This document shows, piece by piece, positions 35,595-48,027 of a stretch of DNA of 64,000 nucleotides (the first letter of the stretch is position 1; every line of letters starts with the position of its first letter). Source of the DNA: Epiperipatus broadwayi (taxonomy: Eukaryota; Onychophora; Udeonychophora; Euonychophora; Peripatidae); the NCBI GenBank assembly GCA_028023455.1, contig JAQFVV010006293.1, positions 1,687,844 to 1,751,843 of the forward strand, given 5' to 3'. Position numbers and translations under genes: made by a program. The notes under the pieces were generated by a model. The model was given only the letters and a program-made list of their open reading frames with translations. It did no database searches and was not told the origin of the DNA.

Positions 35595-37262
35595 ATGCTA
35601 TTTCATATTGGTTTTTGTTTCATCAATATATACAGCAACACAACCAGAATATTGACATAAAATAGAGTACACTACCTTACTCCTTTTATCGATATTAGTA
35701 CAAAATTTTGTATTATTTAAAATTTTATTGAGATTAGGTGGGATTCTCCAAGCAATATGAAAATCCTGTGTAAATATCTTAAAAGGCTGCATTTTGATTA
35801 AATTGGATAAAAGCCAGAGATATCCACAGTTTATCAGATCTTGTAATATTTAAATTATACTGTAACTTTTATAAAAATTATCAACCAATGCTAATAACAT
35901 AAATTTACTATAACCTACTTGAACAAGATCCCGAACATAAGAATCTATATTGTCTTTATGATACACTTCACATGAACATAAACATTGATGATTACAGGGT
36001 AAAAAAGATTTAAAAACAGCAATTTTATGACTAACTGGACATTAGAATTTGGATGTATATAACCTCAACAGAAATATGTTTGACTAACATTTTATATGAA
36101 AATATCCTATCCAAATACAATACTTGCAGATCTAAATATTTAATAAAATAATTATTCTCATTTTTCATTATCCATAAACCTTGTTTATTCTGCAAATTAT
36201 CAAAAATATTTTGTATCACAGATTGTTATACATATATTAATAAATTTAATAATATATATAGCTTCTTTAACAAGTGTTATAAGCGCATAATTATTGATAT
36301 TATAATAAAATATGTTATGATTCTTCCCAACAATTGGTCATACAATACTACATTCAATATTATCCAAAAATAAACTATTTAAAATCCCACTTATTGCTAA
36401 ACCCATAGGCCAACCATTTTACATTGAATAAATTGTGTCACCATGAGCAGTTGTAATATCATTACTAATCCAATTTAAAACATCTATTATAAATTTAATT
36501 TTATCCAAAGACATATCACTAGCTTTTAATTTCTCATTCATAATGAAAATCAACAGAACCATAAAGTTTAGCAATGTCTAATGATGCCAATTTATATCTA
36601 GGTACCACAATAGCTTTATACAAAATTTTAACACATTCAAAAGATGATGGCATAGTATATTCACTAAAACCTATACTATTGGAAATCCAATGTGTAATAA
36701 TTTTTCCAACTTTTGATATTATACACCCATAAAATCAAACATCAATCTTAAAGTGATATCAGTTTCATGTGTTTTTGTATTAGCAATTATACAAGGAATT
36801 AGAGTCCTTGGGTGAAAGAAATGTTTTACTCACAGGATGTAAAATATTAGAAATGAATTTATTCTTCATTAATTTTATATTATAATTATCAACTCTTTTA
36901 AAATTCAACTTATTAATTTGAAACTGAAGTTGATGTTCATACATCTCCTTCTTCATTAATATAAATCTATTAGATTTGTCTTCCTTAGAATATATGATAT
37001 TATCACTATTTAAAAAAGACTTTATTTCTGATATAATACTCTGCTTACCTTGATTAATGTCGTTCAATAAATTATTCAATCTTGGAGATATAGATTTTAT
37101 AACAACCTTCTTTTTAGGATGATTATAATATACAGATTCATTGTTTGTAATTAACTCTGCTCTTGGATATTTCCAGCTACAAAAAACATATCTAGGTCCA
37201 TCTGATAAAATGTTAATAACATCCAATATTACATAATCAGAAATATTAATTACTTGTGGATA
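35595..37262 (-). pseudogene. Penelope-like reverse transcriptase/GIY-YIG endonuclease remnant
   Basis: The N-terminal 148-codon frame (37226-36780) includes SDGPRYVFCSWKYPRAE and a Lys-rich segment, a plausible pre-RT domain. RT motifs follow in shifting frames: YKLASLDIAKLYGS near 36560-36600 (motif A), GWPMGLAISGIL near 36380-36417 (motif B), then YYNINNYALI near 36290, where the usual catalytic Asp pair appears as Asn. The C-terminal frame (35792-35598) reads WRIPPNLNKILNNTK, then VVYSILCQY and AVYIDETKTN, matching the GIY-YIG pattern with the second box altered to YID. It would synthesise cDNA at a nicked target; here multiple stops and lost Asp residues show it is dead. Family assignment is firm by motif order, clade unknown. 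Confidence 0.78.
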
Positions 37263-37442
37263 ATTAGATTCATATTTAATATGCTTCTGTTATAAAATAA
37301 AAACTCAATTTTTTTTGTGCACTTTTGTCTTATTTGCTAAAGTTTTAAAAACACCAAACAAAGTCCTCCATATCCACTGGAAAACTAATAATATCTCATT
37401 AATCTTTAAAGAAAAAAGTTTCTCTACAATTTAAAAAATTTA

Positions 37443-37614
37443 AGAATATGCAATCAAAAGTACTCCTTATGTAGTAAATTCTAAATTGATTTAGTTTTTT
37501 TATTAGTTCATCCAGTCTAAATAATAGCCATTTCAACTTTTATTGATTAGTTTTTGTAAAATTTTTGTCTTGATAAGGACTTAGGTTGAAAGTGCTAGGC
37601 ATTTATTAATATTA
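37443..37614 (-). repeat. Right inverted terminal repeat (pseudo-LTR) of the Penelope-like element
   Basis: Reverse-complement partner of 35281-35455. The outer edge near 37614 ends in TTTATTAATATTA; the inner edge is near 37443. Confidence 0.75.
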
Positions 37615-38363
37615 CATGAATGATAGTTAATAAAGGACTTTTTTTTTTTAGGTTTGCGAAAACCCAACAAATTCATTTTTTAAAAGCATGTTTTTGATGG
37701 AATGGTATTTAGCTAGAATAAGCTGAATACACTTATATTTCTGTACAGAAAGAATTGGAAGGAAATGGGAATCGTGGTGAGAAGCATCTAATTTTAAATG
37801 TAATGACTAATTATTTTACACAGGGAGTTATAAGAGATTTATTTCTGTGGGTGCCAAGTTTTATAATTGAAATGATTATGTTCATGAAAGCAAAACAAGT
37901 CACTATATAATTAATATTTTGATTTTATTAAAATAATTGCTTATTACAGATAGACCTGCATCTTGGGATTGTAGATATCAAAAGCATTCTAATTCTGCTG
38001 GTGAAAGCCAGTGATGGTTGCTTTTGTAAATCAGTTTTAATACTAAGATTAAATGTGAATGATCCACGAAGTTACCAGAATTAAAGAGATGATAATTATA
38101 AAGGGGGAAAATAGAAGTCTGTCGAGTAAAAACAGATTACTAGGGGAAAAGTCTGTTGATTTGTATAAAAGGATGTAGAATTCTTTAAGAAAAATCCATT
38201 GCCAGTGTTCAAAATTTTATTAATTAAATAAAGATATCTAGCTGTGAATATTGCATATGCCATGTTAAAATTATCTGCTAGGGTAATGTAAAAGATTGTG
38301 GGGAGTTTTTACTTATCAGTTAATTGGATTATTATTAATATTCAAAAACAAGTTGGAAAATTG
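37615..38363. other. Unassigned sequence, no gene seen
   Basis: Slightly richer in G on the plus strand between 37720 and 38180 than the flanks, hinting at an old insertion, but I recognise no motif in any frame. Confidence 0.4.
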
Positions 38364-38461
38364 ACCCTTGCGTGAGAATGGTGTAGTGAAAATTATACTA
38401 CATATAAATTATTCATTATTGGATAATCTCTAGTCTAATGAATAACTAATAAAAATTATTA
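38364..38461 (+). repeat. Dispersed direct repeat, copy 1
   Basis: About 97 bases, including GGTGTAGTGAAAATTA and TAATAAAAATTATTAG, recur in the same direction at 42064-42161 with scattered differences. The second copy abuts the small TIR element at 41867-42071, so this may be the flank or tail of that family. Confidence 0.7.
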
Positions 38462-40457
38462 GAGTGAAAGTACTCTGTAATATATTTTCTTTAATTTCCA
38501 AGAGTTACAGTTATTTAAATATATTTTATTAGTTACATATTACGAAAATAAATTTTTAATAATAAGGCAATAACAAGATTTGTGCCCCCCCCCCCTTTCA
38601 TTCTTTTAAAACGTGAGATAAGTAGTAATTTGCACAAGTACATAATAAATATTATCCTTTTTTCTCCCTTTTAAATACTTGGAAAAAATAAATAGTACTA
38701 AATAAATAATCATAGTAAGGAATAAATATTTAATGTATTAGTAAAACATTTCTGATAATAAATAATGTATATGTTTGAAAAGATACCATTATTTTTTTCC
38801 ACTATATATATATATAATTGATTCATTCTTTTCACGGATTATCTTTTGTTCTGTCTTTTAGAAAAATGTTGACGGGGGTAAAACATTATGCTTATTGCTG
38901 TTTAGCAATTGCTTCTTCATGTGTGTGTATATTTGTAAAATCTATTTAAATACGCCAATTTAAGAATATGTTTGAGTAAAATTATATTTATGGTCATCAG
39001 ATAATTGAATAACTTTTTATGCAAAGAGAAAAATCTGGAAAATGTAATTATTTATGTAAAGATGTAATATGTATGTATATATGCTTTATGCTTAGTCATG
39101 TAAATAATCTGTAGCTAGTTTTAAGTATAATTAATGAACCCATGAGGAATGTATAAAATAAATTTTGCATGCAACTACATGTTTGACTGAATTTTTTTTT
39201 TTTTTTTCAATTTAAAATCAGAAAAAACACTTTAAAAGGGAATTAAAAAATTATTTTATATATAGTCAGTGAACTTAATATTTTATGTTATATCAGCATT
39301 ATTAAAAGGTTTCATGGTCTAGAGAATCAGCCAGCCTTGTCTATGATTTCAGGTTTGAACCTGGACTAACTAAAAGTTGGATTTTTTTTCAGATTTTACT
39401 CAGACTTAATAATTTTTCTTTTTGACTTCCATCCTAGCCAGACACCAGTATTGGCAATAAATAGTTGTTTTTTTTTTTTTAGCTATTTTAAATGAAAAAA
39501 TAAAACAGGGATGGAAAATTATTCATGTCTTCATCACCCAGAAATTGGCAAACCAGATGATTTTTTTTTCATTGTTTTTCTCTTAGGGGATACTTAAGAT
39601 GCCTTTGATCATATCTATACGAGCCTTAAAGTGCTGTAGTTGGGTAATGGTTAGTGCAATGACATGTTATGTCCATGATTTGGGATTCCAATTGAGAGCG
39701 GCAGTGAAAGATTTTTCAAGCAGCTTTTTTCAATATTTTTTTTTTTTAGGCATTTATTTCTCGTCTAATCGTTATCCAATATTGTTTGTTAAACAAGTAT
39801 TTAATGATTTTTAAGTAGATATCAAATTGCAAATGTTATAATATATGAAAAAAAAATCATATGAAAAAAAATCTGACTTTGCAGACTCATGTTACATGCA
39901 TTAAGAAAAGCATGATCAGGTGAAAATAGAAACTGATTTTTTAAAAATTTTGCAAAGCAAAAATAAAATGGAATGGAAGGTTTAAATCTGAAAAACATAC
40001 TTCCTGTTATTTAGGCCATGGATAACAAAAAAGATATGGCTTTTAATTTTAGAAAGAATATTGTAAGAGATTATTATTGGCTATAATTTTATGAATGATT
40101 ATTAATGTCATTTGGATCTTATGACAAAATAAGTGAAAAGAATTTTGAAAAATTTCATGATAGGCAGACATATTTTTAATGATTGATAGCTGCAATCCCA
40201 AATTTGAAAATGAATCAAAATATCATTTGATAATATGGGCTTAGAAGTAAAATGAAATAGAAGAATGACTAGAGAAAGTTTTTGTGAATACCATGATTTT
40301 TTTATTATTATCAAATAGCTAAAGTACTGATTATGTACATGGACATTATTTTGTTAAATTCACAGCATAAGATTGATTATATTCTTGGCATTTTGTGATA
40401 AAAGTTTTCATTTTAATACTGAAAATATAACTAGAAGCAGATTATGAAACAAATCAG
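38462..40457. other. AT-rich intergenic DNA with two possible old SINE relics
   Basis: Near 39312-39365 (plus) an A-box-like TGGTCTAGAGAATCAG precedes a B-box-like AGGTTTGAACCTGG. Near 39635-39700 (plus) TTGGGTAATGGTTAGTGC precedes TGGGATTCCAATTG at roughly tRNA spacing. Both fit worn tRNA-derived SINEs but lack target duplications. A run of 11 C lies at about 38585. Confidence 0.35.
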
Positions 40458-41207
40458 GAATTATTTCTGTATATACTTCAAAACCCACAAGTTTATTTAG
40501 AATTCTAGATGTAATCTAGAAGTCAACTGACATTTGATTATAGTTGTCGGGATAGAGTCAATGAAATGAAAAAAAAAAAGATTTAAAATGAATATAAAAA
40601 AAAAGTTTATAATGAATAACTGGAAAAATCAAAGTAGATATTAGAATGGTGATGGCAAAGAAAAGACTCGAAAATTAAAATAAAAAAATATTTTTGAGGG
40701 AGCAAACTAAATTATTGAAAAGAAAAAAAAAAGTGTATTAGAAAGCAACATTTGTAAAAATGATAAAAATAAATATAAGCTTGGAAAAACAAAACCATCC
40801 AAATGGACAGATTATATATTTGATGAAACACAAACTGTAGATGAAAGAAACAAGCAAGAGAACTGGACTACAGATATATCAAGCAGTGCATTTTTGATGG
40901 AGTTAATTACAAAAGGAAAGGCAAGACATTTACAGTTGATGGTCTTTTCTAAGAAATTTCACAGAAAATTGAGGATTTGATACAGATGATAGTCAAATCA
41001 TGTTTGTTTTCTTTCTATACCAATGAAAAGAATTTTCCAAGAATATGGAAAGTATATTTCTTGGGCCATATAAAAGTAAGCTTGTGCTGGAAATCAGTCA
41101 ACACAAATTGGCATAAAATTGAAACAGAGCTTTCAAATATGTTAACTGGCTTCTAGAATTCTGAATAAACTTGTGGGTTTTGAAGTGTATGCAGGAATAA
41201 TTAATGT
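40458..41207. repeat. Inverted repeat pair of about 70 bp, 600 bp apart
   Basis: 40458-40530 (with ACTTCAAAACCCACAAG) and 41138-41207 (with CTTGTGGGTTTTGAAGT) are reverse complements at high similarity. The right copy lies at the start of the LINE remnant. Two head-to-head fragments of one element, or an inverted duplication, would explain it. Confidence 0.65.
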
Positions 41208-41860
41208 ATATTGATTAATTAGAAAAACTAAGACAAAAAAATGTCAGGTAACAAAGCCTTCAAATAAGTTGCAAAGTTTATTTATGAAATGGTTGTAAGA
41301 AAATGGGAAAGAAGGGTGGATACTAGTACATTTTATTGTTCGTATGAAGAAGCCTTTTATGGATCTAAAAGAAAATTAGTTTTAAATCTGGCAAAGTAAT
41401 TAAATTCTGCTTTTTGTTGTCACTTTATATATTTAACTTGTATAATGAATATATAATGAGGGAAGTCAGTTTAAAGGAAGTCACATAGAGATTTAGGACT
41501 TATAGAGGAAAGGTTAAACATTCTTAGATATGCTAATAACAAAACACTTATGGTCAGAAGTAGGAAAACTGAATACTTTTAGGAAAGTTAAAGAATGGAT
41601 TCAAAACTTGATATTATGGTTAAATATGTAAACAAAGATTATGATGACAAGATAAGTTACTTTAAATTGATGAAGCAATAAGAGATTTGTTTAAATTAAC
41701 AAGGAACAGAATTGTTATAAAAATCTGGAAACAAATTTAAATATAGAAATGTATCTTTAAAAATGATCAGAATTTTTTGAACTGTGGTTTTTTTCTGTGA
41801 GTGAATGTAAAAGTTGGAAAACCAAAGAAAAGGAAACATTGAAAATGAATAATATTTCAG
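41140..41860 (+). pseudogene. RTE/BovB-like LINE reverse transcriptase remnant
   Basis: Two adjacent blocks match the conserved RT core of RTE-type LINEs. LYNEYIMREV at 41438-41470 corresponds to the family's LYxEYIMRxA segment. ILRYANNKTLMV at 41519-41557 corresponds to the catalytic LRYADDTTLM box, with both Asp changed to Asn. The downstream frame (KLKNGF, then IVIKIWKQI) is less clear. Upstream, KPFMDLKEN near 41350 may be the remains of motif A. Stops and frame changes are frequent. The two boxes support the call, the limits are rough, and the element is certainly inactive. Confidence 0.6.
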
Positions 41861-41866
41861 CATTCA

Positions 41867-42072
41867 TGCAAGGTAGAGACTGATTTCTATCTGCTTTTAG
41901 CACCTAATGATTAAGATATGTGTAAGTCTGAGCCAACTGATGAGTGATGGTTTAGCACAAAATGTGCATCTTGGGGGTCATAGATCTTTTTCACATAACT
42001 TTGGTTCTATATTAATGATTAAATCCATCCACAAGCGGTTAAAAGCAGATAGAAACGTATCCCTACCTTGCA
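41867..42072 (+). mobile_element. Small TIR element carrying a hammerhead-like motif
   Basis: Terminal inverted repeats: GCAAGGTAGAGACTGATTTC on the left against a right end that reads CGTATCCCTACCTTGC, with TCTATCTGCTTTTA inside the left one and TAAAAGCAGATAGA inside the right one. About 205 bp, non-coding. The centre holds the hammerhead-like core at 41937. The right end abuts a dispersed repeat also seen at 38364. Confidence 0.7.
41921..41985 (+). ncRNA. Hammerhead ribozyme-like motif, type I, degenerate (copy B)
   Basis: The order is GAGCCAA, the core CTGATGAG (41937-41944), stem II around GGTTT (TGAT/AGCA, one mismatch against copy A's TGCT/AGCA), CAAAA in place of CGAAAC, GTGC, the cleavage-site-like ATC, then TTGG. 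CCAA/TTGG gives stem I. Compared with copy A the GUH-like end is better kept here while stem II is worse. The two copies complement each other, which supports a functional ancestor, though neither is intact. Confidence 0.5.
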
Positions 42073-42161
42073 CAAAAGTGGTGTAGTGAAAATTACACTA
42101 CAGAAATATTATTCATTATTAGATCATCTCCAATCTAATGAATGACTAATAAAAATTATTA
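42064..42161 (+). repeat. Dispersed direct repeat, copy 2
   Basis: Partner of 38364-38461. It begins with the last bases of the TIR element (CCTTGC) and ends in TAATAAAAATTATTAGG. Confidence 0.7.
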
Positions 42162-45100
42162 GGAAACATTGAAACTTTATAACTTTTGTGCTACTAAGAA
42201 CATTATAGTCAGCAAGGAAAATGAATAACAGAGGGTAATTAATTATATCAGGCCCGAATTTTCACAAGAAATGCAAATGATTAGATTGAAATTGTATTAT
42301 TTGATCATATTATGAAGTGATTTAATTTATTGGAAAAGATGCATTACTCAGGAAGATTAGTATTAAAAATTAGTAAATGACAGCAGTCAATTGGATGTAC
42401 CCAACAATTACAATAACAAATGCAACAAATTAAAAGCAATATTATTATTATATACTGAGAAAAAAATATATTGAAAATATTAAATACAAAATTAATTTTT
42501 AGTGAATTAAGATTTTATTTAATATCTTAAATGTTTTTTTCTGAGCATACAGTATTAATAGTTGTTAAAATATTTTAGTAATGGAGTTAGCATAATTAAT
42601 AATGCGACTATTTTAGAGGGATTTAGAAAACCATCAGATGATAAATCACTCTAAAGAAATTTCTTTCATACTATTTCCAGACATTGAAATTGATAGGCAT
42701 TTAATAATAATAAATAAAATAAAGGATAAACTCTCTTTTTAGTCTTATAAACAGCGTTTACTTTTTAATAAGTTTCATACTTCCTAGGCAGATATATATA
42801 GATTTTTATTATTATTATTATTACATTGAGCTATTTAAATCTGTTATTTTAGTCTGTAATGGCATGGGCACAAACTTTTATACTCCTATTTTTATTAAAT
42901 ACAAGTCTGGGATAAGCATCTTTGGCAAAAAAAATTTTTTTTGAAAACGCATTTGTACATACGGAAATACTTTTTTTTTTTTTTCATTTTGAATCACTAA
43001 ATGTTTAATATAACTTCAATAAATTATTTTATTTATAAATATTTTCGTGTCTTCATTTGAAACTTCTCTGGGATCTTCAACTTAACAAACTAACCTTTAA
43101 CCTTTAAACCAATTCTTTTTGAAATTTTCATATATATTATATTGTAGGGAATCTTTTACTTCTGTTAAACATTGAATATGTAACAATGTTATTTCTGCTA
43201 ATCTATATATATCCACTTTGTGAGAGATTTTGAATGTTTAATCTCAGATGATTGAATGAATAATATAGTCAAAGATAATCTGATATGTATCTTTAATAGA
43301 TGTTTTCATAATCAATAAATATCTAGCGATTAACGTAATTGACTTATTATCAGGCCCTCTTCTAGTTTTTTTTTTTTTTTAATTCAGTAAAATTATATAT
43401 ATATTATCTTAATTCTTTATATTCATCTCCTTTTTTTATTATTTAGTTAATATAAAAAAAAAACATTAAGAAAAGTGACAAATTCAGTTTGACTAAAAAT
43501 TTTATGCTCCAGTTATTAGCAAACAGTGATTACGTTTATGCTTTCAAAGAGTAGTTAGATTTGAGTCAACATTAACAATAAAATTACAACTTTTTCATTA
43601 TATATGATTGAAAATCAGCCATAGAATTTTTGCATGAATTATTTAAGTTTTCACTTGTAATATTAATTTTTGGTTGTCAGCAGCAGTAAAACAGTTTAGC
43701 AATTTTTCTTCTAGATGATTTCATTTATAATGCAAGATTTTTTTTTTTATAAAAATAAATCTCTATATGTATGTGTTTGTCTCGTAATATATGTAGATGT
43801 TTATATTGTATACATGATTAGTAATGAATTTTTTAAAAGAATAACCGCGTTTTAAATATATATATTCACGTTGTTTTTGTTTTTTTTTAAAAAAATAGTA
43901 ACTTTTTTTTTTATTTAAACGTACATTTTAACAAATATACATTAAATTTTATGACTTTTTTATATAATTTTTTAATCAGTATATATATATTTAAAAAAAA
44001 ACACCGCAAAACGTACTTTTAATTATGATTTTTTTTTTTTGCTGTAATGTTTTTTTTTTTGCCCGAAAGACTTCAACACCTTTCTGATTATAGCTGCATA
44101 TTGTCTGTATTCTCAGCCATATCTTTTCAATGAAGATAAGTGATAATGCAACTCTTTACTATATTTTTAATATGATATTTGTAATGCTTTCCCTATGAAT
44201 ATCTCGCTCAAGTTGACCTAATTAAGAAGTATGTTGCAATTTATCTTTTTCGTGTCACTAATGTAGTGTATCTTTATGATTGTAGATTCAATATTATTGC
44301 ATTTAATTCTGAAGAACACACCGGACATCATTAAATTATAATTTTCCAGTATGTTTTACATCTAAACAATCCATGTTAATAGCAATTTCATGAGATAAAT
44401 TTTGCAGAAAACAGCTTTGTGTAACACTATTACAAAGTAAACAGAACTTTTTAAATTTAGCAACAGTTCAATTTGTAAATCCACTTTTTTCTTCAAGAAG
44501 CTATTAGGATGGTAAAATTGATTAATACTCTCAAGCTGTTGTTCCATCAAGCTAAAAATTAGTGATTTTTTTATTATTATTACAGACTGATAAAGTTCTT
44601 GAGTTTTATCATACATTAATTACTAAATGAGTATTTTTATATGCTGCATTCAAAACATTAAGAATATTCTTGGGATTATCTTTTGAAATGAGAAGAATAG
44701 CACAACCTTCAATACACTGCAAATTTAGACATAAAAAAATTTAATTATTGTTTTTTATTTTTAATATTTTTAAATTAAAAACTTTACTATTATATGTATA
44801 TTGCCTTTTAATACCTGCTTTATGGTTACACCTGTCAACTATTCCAAAGATCACTGATATCTTTTTTTTTTTTTTTTAAGCAGAAAACAAACTTGGAGTA
44901 AGAACCCATCTCCATTTAGCACTAATTTTCATTGTGAACGCCATAGATTTTTTTATTACTAATTATAATGGGGTTTTTTTTGTGTGCTATCAAATTTTAC
45001 TTCATACTAATAGAACATAAATAAAAAATGAATTATAGGAACATAAATTTCCTTTGAAAAATAAAAAAAACTTGAAAGTGATAACACTTACAATGAAACA

Positions 45101-48027
45101 CTCATTAGTTTCTCTACACAAGCCATTGAAAACTTAAAAGTTCAAGACATATCATCACTTCTACATTATAAGTAAAAAAAAAAAAAATTGAAATAAAGAT
45201 TATTTATGGAATTTATTACTTTCATTTCATTTAATATTATTATTATTTTTAATTTAACAACTAACATATTTGAAAAGAGAAATTGTAAGCCCCTCGAAGC
45301 TAGACATTTATCAAAAATACAGGCAACAATTTGCTTATCAGTAAAACAGAGAAGTACCCAAGATTTTTTTCTCTGTCACTTTCTGATAATAAACATATGT
45401 TTACGCATGATTGGAATGCCATTGCTGTCAATAAAACTTGCAATGTATAACTTACTATCTATTGATTTTTAGCAAAATTAATAAATATAAATTTAAAGAA
45501 ATTAATATTAAATTTAAATAAAATTAATTTTTTTTAACATCAATACCAAGGAATTTTTTTAAAAAAACCAAATGTCAAACACACAAGCAAAGTATCAATA
45601 CCAAAAAGCTGCTTTCCTTTCAAAACAAGATGACAAAAACATTACAATGCAGACAAACAAATCTCTATATTTTTAGAAACATTGCTGAAAAAAGGATATT
45701 TGTTTTTAATGATGAAAAATAAAGAGGTGATTTTAAAAAAAAATTTAAATGTTAAAACCAGACAAATTTTTTTTTTTTAAATTTGTGCCATAATCTCGAC
45801 CTTAAAAATCAATCTGTAAATAAACACTGTAAAAACATTTACAATCTTTTAAAAAGGGAAATAAATTATTTTATATTACTTATATGAAATTATTTAGAAT
45901 TAAAAAATTTAATAACAACTTAAGACAAACTAAGAATTACTTTGAGAATGTAAGCTGATTTTTTAAGCCTTCCATCTTACAATGTTTGTTTCTTCATTCC
46001 ATGAATATGTCACAGCAGCTCTAGTCCCAAAGTACCTTTTTTTTTATTTTTACTGATCGTGTTATTTTAAAATAACTCTTGTAGAAAATTTTTTTTTATA
46101 TATATTTTAAAATCATGTTATTTCAAAATCATGCAAAAAAAAATGTGCAAAAAAAAGAATTAGATGTTTATATAGTTCCCTGTCAAATTAATTTTTTAAA
46201 AAACATTAAATTATCTACTACAAATTTTCCATAATTCTTTTACATTTATATTGTTTTGTAAATAAGATGTGTGACATAAAGGAACACCCATGATAATAGC
46301 ACTATATGACATTATATACATCAGAAATGTAAATTGATCTTTTTTGTTTGTATAAGATTTTGAAAAGTAATATTGGACCTATGCAAGTTTAAGAAGGATC
46401 AAATTGTTGATGCTTAATTGGCTTGAGCATCAATGCCACAAAACTTATTAAACTGTTAAATATTTCAAATTCTCTAACAATGGAAGATGTCACTGCTCAG
46501 AATAATACTCATAAGAACATTCAGGTTTTTATTACAATTCTTTATAATAAATTTCTTAAGCAGGGCATTTACTGTTTATCTGTCATTTCAAGACTAGTAG
46601 TTTCTGATGTGAATGCTCCAACATGATGAGGATGTCACAAAGATAAAAACTGAACAATAGAAACCTGCCATATAATTAAAAAAATACTGTTAATGCATTT
46701 CTTAATCATTGAAAGATTTATGGTTAGTAATCAATCACAATATGTTGTAGTTGTCAGTGTGTGTCTGAATTGTGATTTCTCAACTATAATTGGGATTACC
46801 TTGAGATGGTGATTTCTATGTCTAGATAGATAATATCTACAAATTTTTAAAATATTTTGAATGCTTATGAATTTATCTGTTAATTCCTAGAAACACTGCT
46901 AATTATCAGGATAATCATGCTTCAGTTATCACAGTTCATTCATTTAAAAGTCAGTTTGTAAAGCATATGGATAAAATATATAATCAATAGTATTATTACT
47001 CTATCAATTATTACAAAGTCTTTGCAGACCATTTTTAGAATGAGTGAGAAATTGATAATCTTCACTATCTTAAACTGTAAGGCTTTCTTCTCTTTGAGGA
47101 ATGAGTTAAGGGCTTTTCTAGTCATTGTTAGAGTCTAAAAATCTATTCCATTAAAAAACAATAATTCTTGAAACCTACTCATTGGTTGGTCAATTTTAAA
47201 TAACAAATATATCTAATTGGCAAATAATTATGGCTTTTCATTGAGTTGCTAGTTTTATCATACAAAGTCACTTTGTTCTTCCAAATATCAGATTTGATGG
47301 CTTAGTTATTTTTTATCATCATCAGTTTTATTTTGTTTTACAATACAGAATCAGTATAGTTTGTTGTATAGAGTACCATAGTGATGTAGTGCTGACTAGT
47401 ATTATATGAATTATACAATTAACCATGAACATATAAATCTCATACAATATTCCAATTTAAACTTATTATACAATTATGAGAGAACAGTAATCATTGATGT
47501 ATTATTAATTGAAGAAAATAATATTTAATTAATTATTAGGATAATAATAATTGTACTTAACTCGACTATTTATAATTTAGTTTATAAACGAAGGGAGTAA
47601 ATCACTTTCCCAGAGTGCTTTTATGTCATAGCCTGGGGGAGGGTAATTGTTTCTGTATATGAGCTATGTTTAATTTAAAATTTAGTTTATAAATTAAAAA
47701 AGGCATTCTTTTAACTAACAATTGAAATTATTATTTAGATACTGATATTAGAACAAGGATATGATTCCAATTATAGTAAATAATTTTATTAATAATCAAA
47801 TTAAATGGACCAGCAACTTCAGCAAAATTCATATCTTATTTATCACTAATAGTGTTTAATATAATTATTGTTAAAGAAAATGAAAGTAAATATTTTAATG
47901 AATCTGAATTCTACAATAATATATTATGGATTATGAATAACATATTACTTTAAAAATATTTATTTATTAGACTTGTACATAAATTATATGGTACTTGCAT
48001 ATTAGACCTGCAATGTATTAAACATGC
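42162..48027. other. AT-rich intergenic DNA, no gene seen
   Basis: Several 60-90 codon frames exist (for example 44362-44616 minus, 45206-45472 plus, 46423-46626 plus), all low in complexity and without recognised domains. Long T runs near 42970, 43368 and 44863. I see no bounded repeat. Confidence 0.45.

Larger units (their letters stand above)
35281..37614 (-). mobile_element. Penelope-like retroelement with inverted pseudo-LTRs
   Basis: The coding remnant (RT then GIY-YIG endonuclease) lies on the minus strand between the two inverted repeats. Total length about 2.3 kb. The structure is complete in outline (repeat, RT, EN, repeat), though the coding part carries many stops. I found no clear target duplication at the outer edges. 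Confidence 0.75.

Noticed and set aside
44362-44616. 84-codon minus-strand frame as a possible hAT transposase piece
   Set aside because: No hAT motif can be pointed to; composition is that of random AT-rich sequence.
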